Shown: one piece after another, positions 1 through 7,927 of the stretch
Numbering within the stretch: position 1 is the first letter of the stretch
How the letters are laid out: each line of letters opens with the position of its first letter
Assembly: GCA_018402305.1 (NCBI GenBank)
Contig: JAGYJE010000004.1
Coordinates: 145,082 to 209,081 of the forward strand
Direction of reading: 5' to 3'
Origin: Puniceicoccaceae bacterium
Lineage (GTDB): Bacteria > Verrucomicrobiota > Verrucomicrobiia > Opitutales > Coraliomargaritaceae
DNA length: 64,000 nucleotides
The notes under the pieces: generated by a model
What the model was told of the DNA's origin: nothing
The model's database searches: none
Seen by the model: only the letters and a program-made list of their open reading frames with translations
Program-made: the position numbers and the translations under genes

Positions 1-289
1 TCTGAGCGATCTGCTTCTTCATCTTCGCAAGTTTCCGGCTCTTTCGTCCGCCGAACATGAAGTAAAGCGGCACGCCGATGATCGGGAAGAATATCACGAT
101 GAAAAACCAGGCAAAAAAGTTACTCGGATTCCGCTTCTCTGTAAGAACACGGCGAATAATCAAAAGCGCCAGAATAAAGCCCAAGACGGTTGTGATATTG
201 GTCAAGAGGAACACAAAGCCACCGCCCATGAAATGAACCAAAGGGTCAATCAAGCTTTCGTTTATCCGGGTCGATATATTCTCGGGCAT
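1..289 (-). CDS. Cardiolipin synthase, N-terminal part (runs off left edge)
   Basis: The minus-strand frame opens with ATG at 289 and runs off the window after about 96 codons. The peptide has two hydrophobic segments. The second, with the pattern RNPSNFFAWFFIVIFFPIIG followed by VPLYFMFGGRKSRK, is the PLDc_N segment that precedes the two HKD phospholipase-D domains of bacterial cardiolipin synthases. The enzyme joins phosphatidylglycerol molecules into cardiolipin at the inner membrane. The catalytic HKD motifs lie outside the window, so the call rests on the membrane anchor only; another PLDc_N protein is possible. Confidence 0.75.
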   Translation of the reverse strand, partial: MPENISTRINESLIDPLVHFMGGGFVFLLTNITTVLGFILALLIIRRVLTEKRNPSNFFAWFFIVIFFPIIGVPLYFMFGGRKSRKLAKMKKQIAQ

Positions 290-592
290 TGAGGCTTGAG
301 AATGGAGGAGCTGTCACGAATGCCAATCATCGAGTTAATTTGTCCAGACCCTTTATGACACAGGGATTCTCAGCACATCTGAGAGGGAACGGTTTCTTTG
401 CCCCTCAGTTTTCTACAGACGGTCCTTATTTTATCAAAGGAATTCTGCCCATTCTGTGAACGTGAAGGGAGATGCTTAACGATAACAAATGCCTGCGTCA
501 CTGCAGCCGCAGCTGCTTAAGATATATTTTTATAACCTGGAAATATTTTTGAGGTTGACTCGCGTTTTTTTATATGGAGAGTGAATGCCATT
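290..592. other. Intergenic region, no gene seen
   Basis: About 300 bases between the divergent cardiolipin synthase and transposase genes. I see no coding frame, repeat array or clear terminator. A TTGACTCG followed by an AT-rich stretch and GGAGAG just before 593 may be promoter and ribosome-binding sequence for the transposase. Confidence 0.4.
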
Positions 593-1617
593 ATGAGAAG
601 ACGAATACGCAGATTGGTTCCGAAAAAGTCTACGGCGATCCATCATGCTATGAGCCGTATTGTGGGTGGTCAGATGCTTTTGGGGGTCCGGGAGAAGGAG
701 GTGCTGCGGCGTCTGCTCTGGCGGGTGGCGGATTTTTCGGGGGTGGAGGTGCTAACTTACTCGATCATGAGCAACCACTTCCATGTGCTGGTGCAGGTGC
801 CGGAGAAGTCGGGCGGTCTCGGATGCGGAGCTCCTGCGGCGCTTTAAGGTGCTCTACCCAAGCCGACACGGTATCAGACGGCGTCCTTTGCCCGCGGAAA
901 GGGCGCTTCAGAGGAGTAATGAGGAGGCGGTGGCGGTGCAGGCCCAGCTATTGCTGGCGCGGATGCACGATTTGTCTGAGTTCATGAAGACGCTGAAGCA
1001 GCGCTTTTCGATTTGGTATAACCGGAACCATGACAATCGTCTGGGGACCTTGTGGATGGACCGCTTTAAGAGCGTGCTGGTGGAGGAAGGGCAACCCTTT
1101 GCAGACGATGGCGGCCTACATCGACCTGAACCCAGTGCGGAGCGGGGCTGGTGGAGGACCCGAAGGACTACCGCTGGTGTGGCTATGCGGAGGCGGTGGC
1201 GGGAAATCTGAAGGCCCAGCGGGGGTTGGAGGTGGTTTGGGCGACCTATGCGAGTGGCGAGCTACGGGATGCGGGTGGTGGGGTGCGGCTGAAGTCGGCT
1301 TTGGCGGCGCATCGGAGTTTGATATTTGGGAAGGGGGCCTCTCCGTGGGATTGCCGGGGGAAGCGGATTGACCGGGCGACGGCGGAGCGGGTCTTGAATG
1401 AGGAGAATGGGGAGTTACCGATGTCGGTGGTCCTGCGCTGCCGGGTGCGTTATTTTACGGACGGGGCGGTGCTGGGCACGGCGGAGTTTGTGCGGGCTAT
1501 GCGGCTTGGCAGGCGGGGCGTGGGCGACGGCATCCGATTGAGGTGAAATCGGCGCGGGGGGGGCCGTGGGGGGACATCGCAGTTATAAACTCTCTGCGGC
1601 GAGCGGTGTTTGGGTGA
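593..1617 (+). pseudogene. REP-associated (Y1/HUH) transposase, frameshifted
   Basis: This is a Y1_Tnp-type single-strand transposase broken across frames. The first frame, from ATG 593, carries the HUH metal motif as SNHFHVLVQVP (near 770-805). The sequence then continues in a second frame near 815 (FMKTLKQRFSIWYNRNHDNRLGTLWMDRFKSVL, split here for length: FMKTLKQRFS and GTLWMDRFKSVL). It moves to a third frame near 1095 (AAYIDLNPVRSG) and back to the first near 1150 (DPKDYRWCGYAEA). The C-terminal end ending in LRRAVFG with a TGA at 1615-1617 lies in yet another frame. At least four frame changes are needed, so this is decayed rather than one programmed shift. It is GC-rich and G-run-rich, where indels or sequencing errors are likely. 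Confidence 0.85.
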
Positions 1618-1667
1618 ATGCCCGCAGCATTGACCTTTTGATAAGGATCGAATGGTTTGTTTGATTG

Positions 1668-2282
1668 ATGGCAGGCTTCGACGAAAATCTAGTGCGGGAA
1701 TACTTCGAACTGAATGGGTTCCTGGTGTGTCAATTGCGCAAATTTCAAAAGCAGCCCCGCAAGAAAGGCGCGCAGGGGGAAGCCGAGTTGCTTGTTTTCA
1801 ATCCGAATGCAAGGGCAGATGGAGGCCTTGCTGGCTTTCAACTTTTTTCTGCAGATATGGCCCGGATTCATCATGCGATCGTTGTGGTCAAGGCTTGGCA
1901 TAACTCGCGCTTCACGCCCGCAATGCTAAAGAGTAGTTCGCGCGCCTTCGACTTTTTGAAAAAGGACGTTTTGGGGCAGATGGAGGCTTTTTTCCCAAAA
2001 GAAGGAGAGTCATTTGAAAGAGTTGTACCGAAAGACGAAGCAATTACACGAATCCTTGTTTTACCCGGTCTACCGACGAGTAATCCGCAGCGCTCTGAAA
2101 GTATCGAATTGCTCAAAGAGAGCGGGGTGGATGGTATTATTACGTTCAGTACGATTCTCGAGAACCTCTTCCGCAACGTGGAGGTCAATCACAGTTATCA
2201 AAAATCTGATTTGCTCCAACTCATGCGCATTTTGAAAATCTATGACATGGTTCGCGAGCCGCAGATGAGCCTTTTTAACTAA
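1668..2282 (+). CDS. Conserved hypothetical protein, 204 aa
   Basis: A soluble protein with no signal peptide or membrane segment. It opens MAGFDENLVREYFELNGFLV. The middle part contains a strand-turn pattern DMARIHHAIVVVKAWHNSRF, and the C-terminal part has a long helix-forming stretch. I do not recognise a family with certainty; the FDEN-LVREYFE opening resembles small uncharacterised proteins of Verrucomicrobiota. An in-frame TTG lies one codon upstream of the chosen ATG. The stop sits only three bases before lpxA, so it is probably cotranscribed with lpxA and pdxA, which does not by itself give a function. Confidence 0.7.
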   Translation: MAGFDENLVREYFELNGFLVCQLRKFQKQPRKKGAQGEAELLVFNPNARADGGLAGFQLFSADMARIHHAIVVVKAWHNSRFTPAMLKSSSRAFDFLKKDVLGQMEAFFPKEGESFERVVPKDEAITRILVLPGLPTSNPQRSESIELLKESGVDGIITFSTILENLFRNVEVNHSYQKSDLLQLMRILKIYDMVREPQMSLFN

Positions 2283-2285
2283 ATC

Positions 2286-3074
2286 ATGACGAATCATCCA
2301 ACAGCTATCATTCACGATTCTGCAAAAATAGGTGAGTTCACGACGATTGGGCCGGGTGCGCTTATCGAAGAGGGGGTCGAGATTGGCCCGGGTTGCATGA
2401 TTGCTGCATTTGCGGTGATTCGTCGTGGCACGAAGCTTGGTGAAAAGGTGAGGGTCGATTCGTTTTGTGTTGTGGGGGGGGATCCGCAGTCGCTTGGCTT
2501 TGATCCCAGCACGGAGAGTTGTGTGGAGATTGGAGATCGCGCGATCCTCCGTGAGGGCGTTACAATCAGCCGGGCGAGTGCCTGTGGTGCCGTTACTCGA
2601 ATTGGAGCGGACTGCTTTATAATGGCTAACGCGCATGTTGCCCACGATTGTGAGCTAAAGAATGGCGTTGTTTTGGCCAACAACGTGATGTTGGCCGGCC
2701 ATGTAATGGTGGGCGAGAAGACCTTTGTGGGGGGCGGGGCTGGCATTCATCAGTTTTGTCGAATAGGCGAGCATAGCATGATTGCCGGCAACGCCTCGAT
2801 TACGGCCGATGTGCCCCCATATGTGATGGCTGCCGAGCGCAGCGAGGCCCATGGGCTCAATCTAGTTGGGCTGAAGCGCGGAGGCTTCGAGCCGCACGAG
2901 ATTCGTGATTTAAAGCATTGCTACCGGGCGGTTTTTTTTGGTGGGGGCAACTTAAGGCGCAAAGCCAAAGAGGCGGCCCGGGAGACGGAATTCGGTGCGA
3001 CCGCTGTGGGAGCCCGATTCCTTAAATTTTTTGAGGGTGGAAGCCGCGGCTTTATCCAATCGACCCATGATTGA
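2286..3074 (+). CDS. lpxA: Acyl-ACP--UDP-N-acetylglucosamine O-acyltransferase
   Basis: LpxA catalyses the first step of lipid A synthesis, transferring 3-hydroxyacyl from ACP to UDP-GlcNAc in the cytosol. The first two thirds are left-handed beta-helix hexapeptide repeats (IGEFTTIGPG, VEIGPG and so on). The signature FIMANAHVAHDC around residues 111-122 contains the histidine corresponding to the catalytic base (about His120), followed by NNVMLAGHVMVG and GGGAGIHQFCRIG. The C-terminal helical domain follows. At 262 residues it has the usual family length. It overlaps pdxA by 8 bases, so translation is probably coupled. It implies an outer membrane with lipopolysaccharide. Confidence 0.95.
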   Translation: MTNHPTAIIHDSAKIGEFTTIGPGALIEEGVEIGPGCMIAAFAVIRRGTKLGEKVRVDSFCVVGGDPQSLGFDPSTESCVEIGDRAILREGVTISRASACGAVTRIGADCFIMANAHVAHDCELKNGVVLANNVMLAGHVMVGEKTFVGGGAGIHQFCRIGEHSMIAGNASITADVPPYVMAAERSEAHGLNLVGLKRGGFEPHEIRDLKHCYRAVFFGGGNLRRKAKEAARETEFGATAVGARFLKFFEGGSRGFIQSTHD

Positions 3075-3999
3075 GTCAAGCAACCAACGGCCACTGGCTA
3101 TTACCTGTGGTGACCCTGCCGGCATTGGTCCCGAAGTGATCATCGCTGCCCTGGAAGCAGATGCGCTGCATGGGAACGATTGCGTCTTTATTGGTCCTCA
3201 GGTTATGGGGCGGTCTTTGCGGGAGAGACTGGGCATTGCCTTTGAGAGCGTCGGGTCGGCTAGTTATGTCCCAGTGCCGGGGCAGCCCAGCGCTGAGGGC
3301 GCAGCGCTGGCGCTCGCAGCGATGGAGGCAGCTGCCGAGGGGTGTCATCAAAATCGCTTTCGCGGGGTGGTAACGGGGCCAGTGAGCAAGCATGGTTTGC
3401 AGAGCGTTGGCTTTAAGTTTCCCGGGCAAACCGAGTTTTTTGCCGATGCGTGGGGCGGTGATCCCAGTATGGCCTTCATCGGTCGATCTCTGCGGGTGGT
3501 TTTAGCTACCTGGCATTTGCCATTGCGCGCGGTGCCGAAGGCACTGGATGCAGCTTGTTTGGAAAAAGCGGTGCGCCGAGCGTTCGCGCTCGCGCAAAAG
3601 CTGGGGGTAGTGCTTCCTCGTATTGGGGTATGTGGCTTGAATCCGCATGCGGGGGAGGGTGGTCTACTTGGTTCTGAGGAAGCCGAAGTGCTCGATCCGC
3701 AGCTTGATCGGCTGAGGGCCGAGATGCCCGGGCTCTCCCGTTGTCTCCCCGGAGATACGGTCTTCCATCGGCAGCATCAGGGCGAGTTTGATGTTGTTGT
3801 GGCAGCGTATCACGATCAGGCTCTGTCTGCGGTCAAAACGCTCGAGTTTGACAATGCGGTAAACGTGACCCTCGGGCTCCCTTACATTCGGACGAGCCCG
3901 GACCATGGAACGGCCTTCCACCTCGCCGGGACCGGTCGTGCGGACTCGGGTAGTTTCGGAGCTGCATTGCAGCTGGCCCGTCAATTGGCGTCGTCTTAA
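3067..3999 (+). CDS. pdxA: 4-hydroxythreonine-4-phosphate dehydrogenase
   Basis: PdxA oxidises 4-phosphohydroxy-L-threonine on the deoxyxylulose-phosphate-dependent route to pyridoxal 5'-phosphate. The chosen ATG lies inside the lpxA stop region and gives 310 residues. The N-terminus has GDPAGIGPEV (from about residue 15). Further on are TGPVSKHGL, GLNPHAGEGGLLGSEE with a metal/substrate histidine, AAYHDQALSAVKTLEFD, and PYIRTSPDHGTAF with the last metal-binding histidine. All are characteristic of the family. A longer in-frame extension upstream overlaps lpxA and is not needed. Confidence 0.95.
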   Translation: MIESSNQRPLAITCGDPAGIGPEVIIAALEADALHGNDCVFIGPQVMGRSLRERLGIAFESVGSASYVPVPGQPSAEGAALALAAMEAAAEGCHQNRFRGVVTGPVSKHGLQSVGFKFPGQTEFFADAWGGDPSMAFIGRSLRVVLATWHLPLRAVPKALDAACLEKAVRRAFALAQKLGVVLPRIGVCGLNPHAGEGGLLGSEEAEVLDPQLDRLRAEMPGLSRCLPGDTVFHRQHQGEFDVVVAAYHDQALSAVKTLEFDNAVNVTLGLPYIRTSPDHGTAFHLAGTGRADSGSFGAALQLARQLASS

Positions 4000-4158
4000 A
4001 AATCAACGACCCGTGCTAAGTGGCACAGCTGTTGTCCACGAAGGTTGCATGCCATCAATTAATGACACCGTGGGTGGATTCAAGACGGTGGATGCCTCTG
4101 TCCTACTTACCCTTCAGTTCGGGCGTGCTATCGGGGAGGCATGTGTTACAGTTTAGGC

Positions 4159-4818
4159 ATGTGGGATGTGCCGATACATGTGATTGATTTTGAAGGGAGT
4201 CGCCAGAGCGGGGTGGTGGAGTATGGCTATGCCACGCTGGAACATGGCGAGGTGGTGGACTCAGGCACGCGGGTCTGCGCGCCGGTGGGGACTATTTCGG
4301 ACATGGACCGCGAGCAGCACGGTATCTCTGAGGAGCGGGCGGCGACCGAGGCAAGTTTTGAAGCGGACTGGTCGCTCTTCGCCGGGTTGCGCGAGTCGGG
4401 CCCTTTTTGTGCGCACAACGCGGCCGTGGAGGATGGATTCCTACGGGCGGTGTGGTCGTGTCCGCGTACCTCGCCCGACTTTTCCGAGCCGGGGCAGAGG
4501 CTTGCCAGTTGGGGGCCATGGCTGGATACGTTGCCGATTTACCGGCGGACGTATCCGCAGCTGGAGAGTCATAAACTCCGGGGGTTGGTCGAAATTTTCG
4601 GCTTGCAGGGCGAACTGGACGGCCAAGCGGGCATACTTTGTCCGTCAGACCGGCAGCACTATCACTGCGCGCTTTACGATGCCCTTGCCTCGGCTCTGCT
4701 CTTGCGTCGATTGGCAGATGAGCCTGAATTAAAACAGTGCAGCCTGCGGTGGCTCTTTTTGCAGAGTGCGGCCTCGCATGCGGCGCGTCAGGAAATGGGG
4801 CAGCAGGAACTGTTCTGA
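4159..4818 (+). CDS. DEDDh-family 3'-5' exonuclease
   Basis: An epsilon-type nuclease fold of about 219 residues. Exo I is IDFEG near the N-terminus (metal-binding D and E). Exo II is CAHNAAVEDGFL. Exo III is HYHCALYDALASALLL, with the H-x-x-x-x-D spacing of DEDDh proofreading exonucleases. It has no polymerase or clamp-binding region that I recognise, so it is a stand-alone exonuclease rather than dnaQ itself. An upstream ATG at 4141 would add six residues; neither start has a well-spaced Shine-Dalgarno. fmt follows 16 bases downstream, suggesting a shared transcript. Confidence 0.8.
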   Translation: MWDVPIHVIDFEGSRQSGVVEYGYATLEHGEVVDSGTRVCAPVGTISDMDREQHGISEERAATEASFEADWSLFAGLRESGPFCAHNAAVEDGFLRAVWSCPRTSPDFSEPGQRLASWGPWLDTLPIYRRTYPQLESHKLRGLVEIFGLQGELDGQAGILCPSDRQHYHCALYDALASALLLRRLADEPELKQCSLRWLFLQSAASHAARQEMGQQELF

Positions 4819-4834
4819 GCGAAGCGAATTTTCT

Positions 4835-5806
4835 ATGTCAAGTCTACCTAAAGTCGTCTATTTCGGGGCCGATGCCATTTGTCTACCGGGGCTACGCTAC
4901 CTCGTCGAGCAGGGGGCGGGGCACTGCGAATTGGTGGGGGTTGTTTCTCAGCCCGACCGTCGGCAGGGGCGCGGCCGTAAGCTGCAGGCCAACCCGGTCG
5001 CCGCCTATGCCCGGGAAATGGGTATCCCATTGCAGCAACCGGAAAAGCCCGATGGGGACCTGGCTGAATGGTTGCGCGGTGTTGGTGTCAGCCTGGGCTT
5101 TGTTATGGCCTACGGGCACTTCTTGCCCAGGGCATTGCGCGAGGCTCCGAGCTTTGGGCTGTTGAATTTTCACGGATCGCTTTTGCCCGCTTACCGCGGA
5201 GCTTCACCGGTGGAGACTGCGATCGCCATGGGCGAGCGGGAGACGGGTGTTTGCCTCATGCAGATCGCCAAGGAAATGGATGCCGGGGAGGTGGCTGATT
5301 GTGAGCGGATACTTATTGAGAGCAGTGATACAGCTGTCGATGTGCGGGCCAAGGTGGGTGCAGCGGTCGTGCCTTTGCTGGAGCGCACACTTGCCGCGGC
5401 GGTGCGTGGTGACCTGGATTTTAAGACTCAGGACGCCAAGCGGGCGACGTATTGCCGCAAGATTGGTAAAGAAGACGGTGCGCTGGATTTTACGCAGTCA
5501 GCGGCGATGATCGAGGCTCGTTTGCGGGCCTTCACGCCGTGGCCCGGCGGCTATTTTGAGCATGGGAGCCAACGGATTCGAGTGGGGCGTTGCACGGTGA
5601 CGTCGTCGTGCGAGAAAGGGGAGCCCGGGCGCGTTCTATCGGTCGGTCAGACTCTTGAGGTGGCGGCGACCGAGGGTGTTTTGCAGATCCATGAGTTGCA
5701 ACGCCCCGGTGGGCGTATGTTACCCGTTGCTGATTTTGTGCGCGGTTACGCGATTCAGCTTGGGGAGGTGTTGCCGAGTGTGGCGGGGGCGCCGCTGCTC
5801 GTTTAG
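4835..5806 (+). CDS. fmt: Methionyl-tRNA formyltransferase
   Basis: Fmt formylates initiator Met-tRNA using 10-formyltetrahydrofolate. The N-terminal Rossmann-like domain begins KVVYFGADAICLPGLRYL. The formyl-transferase signature is LLNFHGSLLPAYRGASPVE (about residues 108-126), with the catalytic Asn-His pair and the SLLP motif. KEMDAGEVAD follows. The C-terminal tRNA-binding beta-barrel starts near residue 205 (ATYCRKIGKEDGALDF, RAFTPWPGGYF). The length is 323 residues, close to the usual 310-320. The ATG at 4835 begins exactly where family similarity starts. Confidence 0.95.
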   Translation: MSSLPKVVYFGADAICLPGLRYLVEQGAGHCELVGVVSQPDRRQGRGRKLQANPVAAYAREMGIPLQQPEKPDGDLAEWLRGVGVSLGFVMAYGHFLPRALREAPSFGLLNFHGSLLPAYRGASPVETAIAMGERETGVCLMQIAKEMDAGEVADCERILIESSDTAVDVRAKVGAAVVPLLERTLAAAVRGDLDFKTQDAKRATYCRKIGKEDGALDFTQSAAMIEARLRAFTPWPGGYFEHGSQRIRVGRCTVTSSCEKGEPGRVLSVGQTLEVAATEGVLQIHELQRPGGRMLPVADFVRGYAIQLGEVLPSVAGAPLLV

Positions 5807-5902
5807 CTAGGGCAGGCGTTGGGCTGGTCCGAACTTCGAGCTGGGTCGGATCGCGGGGTAAAGGGTCTACACTGCGTTACGCCCGCTCAAGACCCGCTAC
5901 GG

Positions 5903-7732
5903 CTAGTAGACGTCACGCAGGTAGCGCTTTTCGTCTTTGAGCTTTTTGACGTAGGCTTTGGCATCGTCCTTGTTGAGCTCGCCATGTTCTTCGATGATGG
6001 CGTGGAGCGCCAGATCGACGTCGGTAGCCATGCGGCTGGCGTCACCGCAGACATAAAAATAGGCCCCTTGCTCCAGCCAGTCGTAGAGCTCCTTGGCGTT
6101 TTCGCGCATGCGGTCCTGCACGTAGATTTTTCGTTTTTGGTCCCGGGAAAAGGCGACATCAAGCTTGCGCAACACGCCGTCGGCGAGGTGCTCCTGCCAT
6201 TCGGTTTGGTAGAGGAAATCGGTCAGATAGTGCTGATCGCCGAAAAAGAGCCAGTTTTTGCCCTTCGCCCCGATGGCCTTGCGTTCTTCGACGAAGGCGC
6301 GGAAGGGAGCGATCCCCGTGCCGGGGCCAACCATGATAATCGGCGTGTCATTGTTGGCCGGGAGCTTGAAGTGTTTGTTTGTTGTGACAAAGACCTCGGC
6401 CTTTTCGCCCGTGCCGATCCGGTCCGAGAGGTAGGTAGAGCAAACCCCCTTGCGCTTGCGGCCGTGGGCATCGTAACGGACCACACCGACAGTCAGGTGC
6501 ACCTCACCCGGGTGTGCTTTGGGGCTGGAGGCGATCGAATAGAGGCGTGGTGGAAGTTTGCGCATGATGCCGACAAGGGCATCGGCCGTGATTTCCTTGG
6601 CGGGAAATTCATGGAGGAGGTCTATAATTTCGCGGCCATAGAGGTAGTCTTGCAGCTCGGCCTTGTTGGCCGGATCGAGAAGTTTTTCCAGTTTCGCGTC
6701 CCTGGCGATCTCGTTATAGCGCTTCATGACCGGCAGCGAGAGCGCGGTGATGTCGAGCTGCGAGGTAAGGGCGGTGCGCAGGGTGTATTCTTGCTCCTTG
6801 ATCGTGACCTGACCGTCCGGATCGAGGCCGGTGGTCTTGATAAAGTCCTCAACCACGTCGTCCGCATTGTGGGGAACCACCGCGAGGGCGTCGCCCGCTT
6901 CGTATTGGAGGCCCGAACCTTCCAGACTGAACTCAAGATGGATGGTTTCCTTGGCCGATCCCTCCCCGTTGAGGAGCACGCGCTCGGTCAACTCAGCCGG
7001 AAATGGATTTTTGCGGGAGTATTGGACCGTAGCTGCGGGCGCTGCCGGTGCAGTGGCCAAGGCAGCGCTGGTGCCCGCTTCATCGGCGGGCAGAGCTAAA
7101 GTTTCGAGGGCCTTGAGAGCGGCCACATGCCATTTGGCGAAATCATCGTCGTAGTCGACATCGCAGTCCACGCGGTCGTGGATGCGCTTGGCTCCGAGCG
7201 CTTCGAGGCGCGCGTCGAAGTCCTTACCCATCTTGCAAAATTCCTCGTAGCTTGTATCGCCCAAGCCCAGCACGGAAAAGCGGGTTTTCTCCAGTTTCGG
7301 CGCCTGGTCGCTCATGAAATTCTCGTAGAACTCGACGGCCGTTTCGGGTGGGTCGCCCTCGCCCCAGGTGCTGACGATAACGAGCAGATTTTCGATGTCC
7401 CGCAGCTTGGCTACCTGGGTATCGGCCATGTTCAGGGCGCGAGCCTTGAAGCCGGCTGCCTTGGCGGCCTTGGCCGTGAGGTCGGCCAGACTCTCTGAAT
7501 TTCCGGACTCGGTGCCGTAGAGTACCGTCAGCTCGGGAGCCGCGGCGCCACGGCTGAGGGCGGTTTCCGCTGTTGACCTTGCTGAGCCCCCGGCCGCACG
7601 GAGCCCGCTGATGAAACCTTCCATCCAGAGCAGTTGGTCAGCTTGAAGGCCTTGGAGAAGGTCATTCAGGGAGACGACCTGCTCGGGCGCGAGCGGTGCG
7701 GTGCTGGGAACGACTGGAATTTTCTGGCTCAT
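5903..7732 (-). CDS. cysJ: Sulfite reductase [NADPH] flavoprotein, alpha component
   Basis: A diflavin reductase of 609 residues, passing electrons NADPH to FAD to FMN to the sulfite reductase hemoprotein. An N-terminal segment of about 70 residues is followed by a flavodoxin/FMN domain (TVLYGTESGNSESLADLT, STWGEGDPPETAVEFYE, LGLGDTSYEEFC). The FAD-binding domain has RLYSIASSPKAHPGEVHLTV and GVCSTYLSDR. The NADP domain has MVGPGTGIAPFRAFVEER, FFGDQHYLTDFLYQ and YVCGDASRMATDVD, and the protein ends in RYLRDVY, the classic CysJ C-terminus. It is divergent from cysI, which encodes its hemoprotein partner, with 195 bases between them. Confidence 0.95.
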   Translation of the reverse strand: MSQKIPVVPSTAPLAPEQVVSLNDLLQGLQADQLLWMEGFISGLRAAGGSARSTAETALSRGAAAPELTVLYGTESGNSESLADLTAKAAKAAGFKARALNMADTQVAKLRDIENLLVIVSTWGEGDPPETAVEFYENFMSDQAPKLEKTRFSVLGLGDTSYEEFCKMGKDFDARLEALGAKRIHDRVDCDVDYDDDFAKWHVAALKALETLALPADEAGTSAALATAPAAPAATVQYSRKNPFPAELTERVLLNGEGSAKETIHLEFSLEGSGLQYEAGDALAVVPHNADDVVEDFIKTTGLDPDGQVTIKEQEYTLRTALTSQLDITALSLPVMKRYNEIARDAKLEKLLDPANKAELQDYLYGREIIDLLHEFPAKEITADALVGIMRKLPPRLYSIASSPKAHPGEVHLTVGVVRYDAHGRKRKGVCSTYLSDRIGTGEKAEVFVTTNKHFKLPANNDTPIIMVGPGTGIAPFRAFVEERKAIGAKGKNWLFFGDQHYLTDFLYQTEWQEHLADGVLRKLDVAFSRDQKRKIYVQDRMRENAKELYDWLEQGAYFYVCGDASRMATDVDLALHAIIEEHGELNKDDAKAYVKKLKDEKRYLRDVY

Positions 7733-7927
7733 GGTCTTGGGAATCGGAAAGGGCGAAAGAAAGCACGGATCGAGAGAAACGCTAGCCTATTTCGCGATTT
7801 TGTCCAATTCTTAGGTTCTGTAGTAATTAACCCAAGAAAAGAAAGCGAGGCGCTTGATTATTTCTGCAGGCCTTGCACAGTAAAGCGTTTGCATCTTCTG
7901 TGAAAGAGACTTATTGAGGTCAATATT
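7733..7927. promoter_or_regulatory. Divergent cysJ/cysI control region
   Basis: This 195-base space separates the start codons of cysJ (minus) and cysI (plus) and must hold both promoters. It is AT-richer than the flanking genes. GAGG at 7916-7919 is a suitable ribosome-binding site for cysI. I cannot fix -35/-10 boxes or an operator. In other bacteria sulfite reductase genes are often LysR-controlled, and a LysR gene lies at 17.2-18.1 kb, but nothing here shows that the two are connected. Confidence 0.5.

Noticed and set aside
5819..7099. Long plus-strand frame antisense to cysJ (about 426 codons)
   Set aside because: It mirrors a gene with full cysJ motifs on the other strand. The peptide has no recognisable domains and a composition typical of a reverse-strand shadow.
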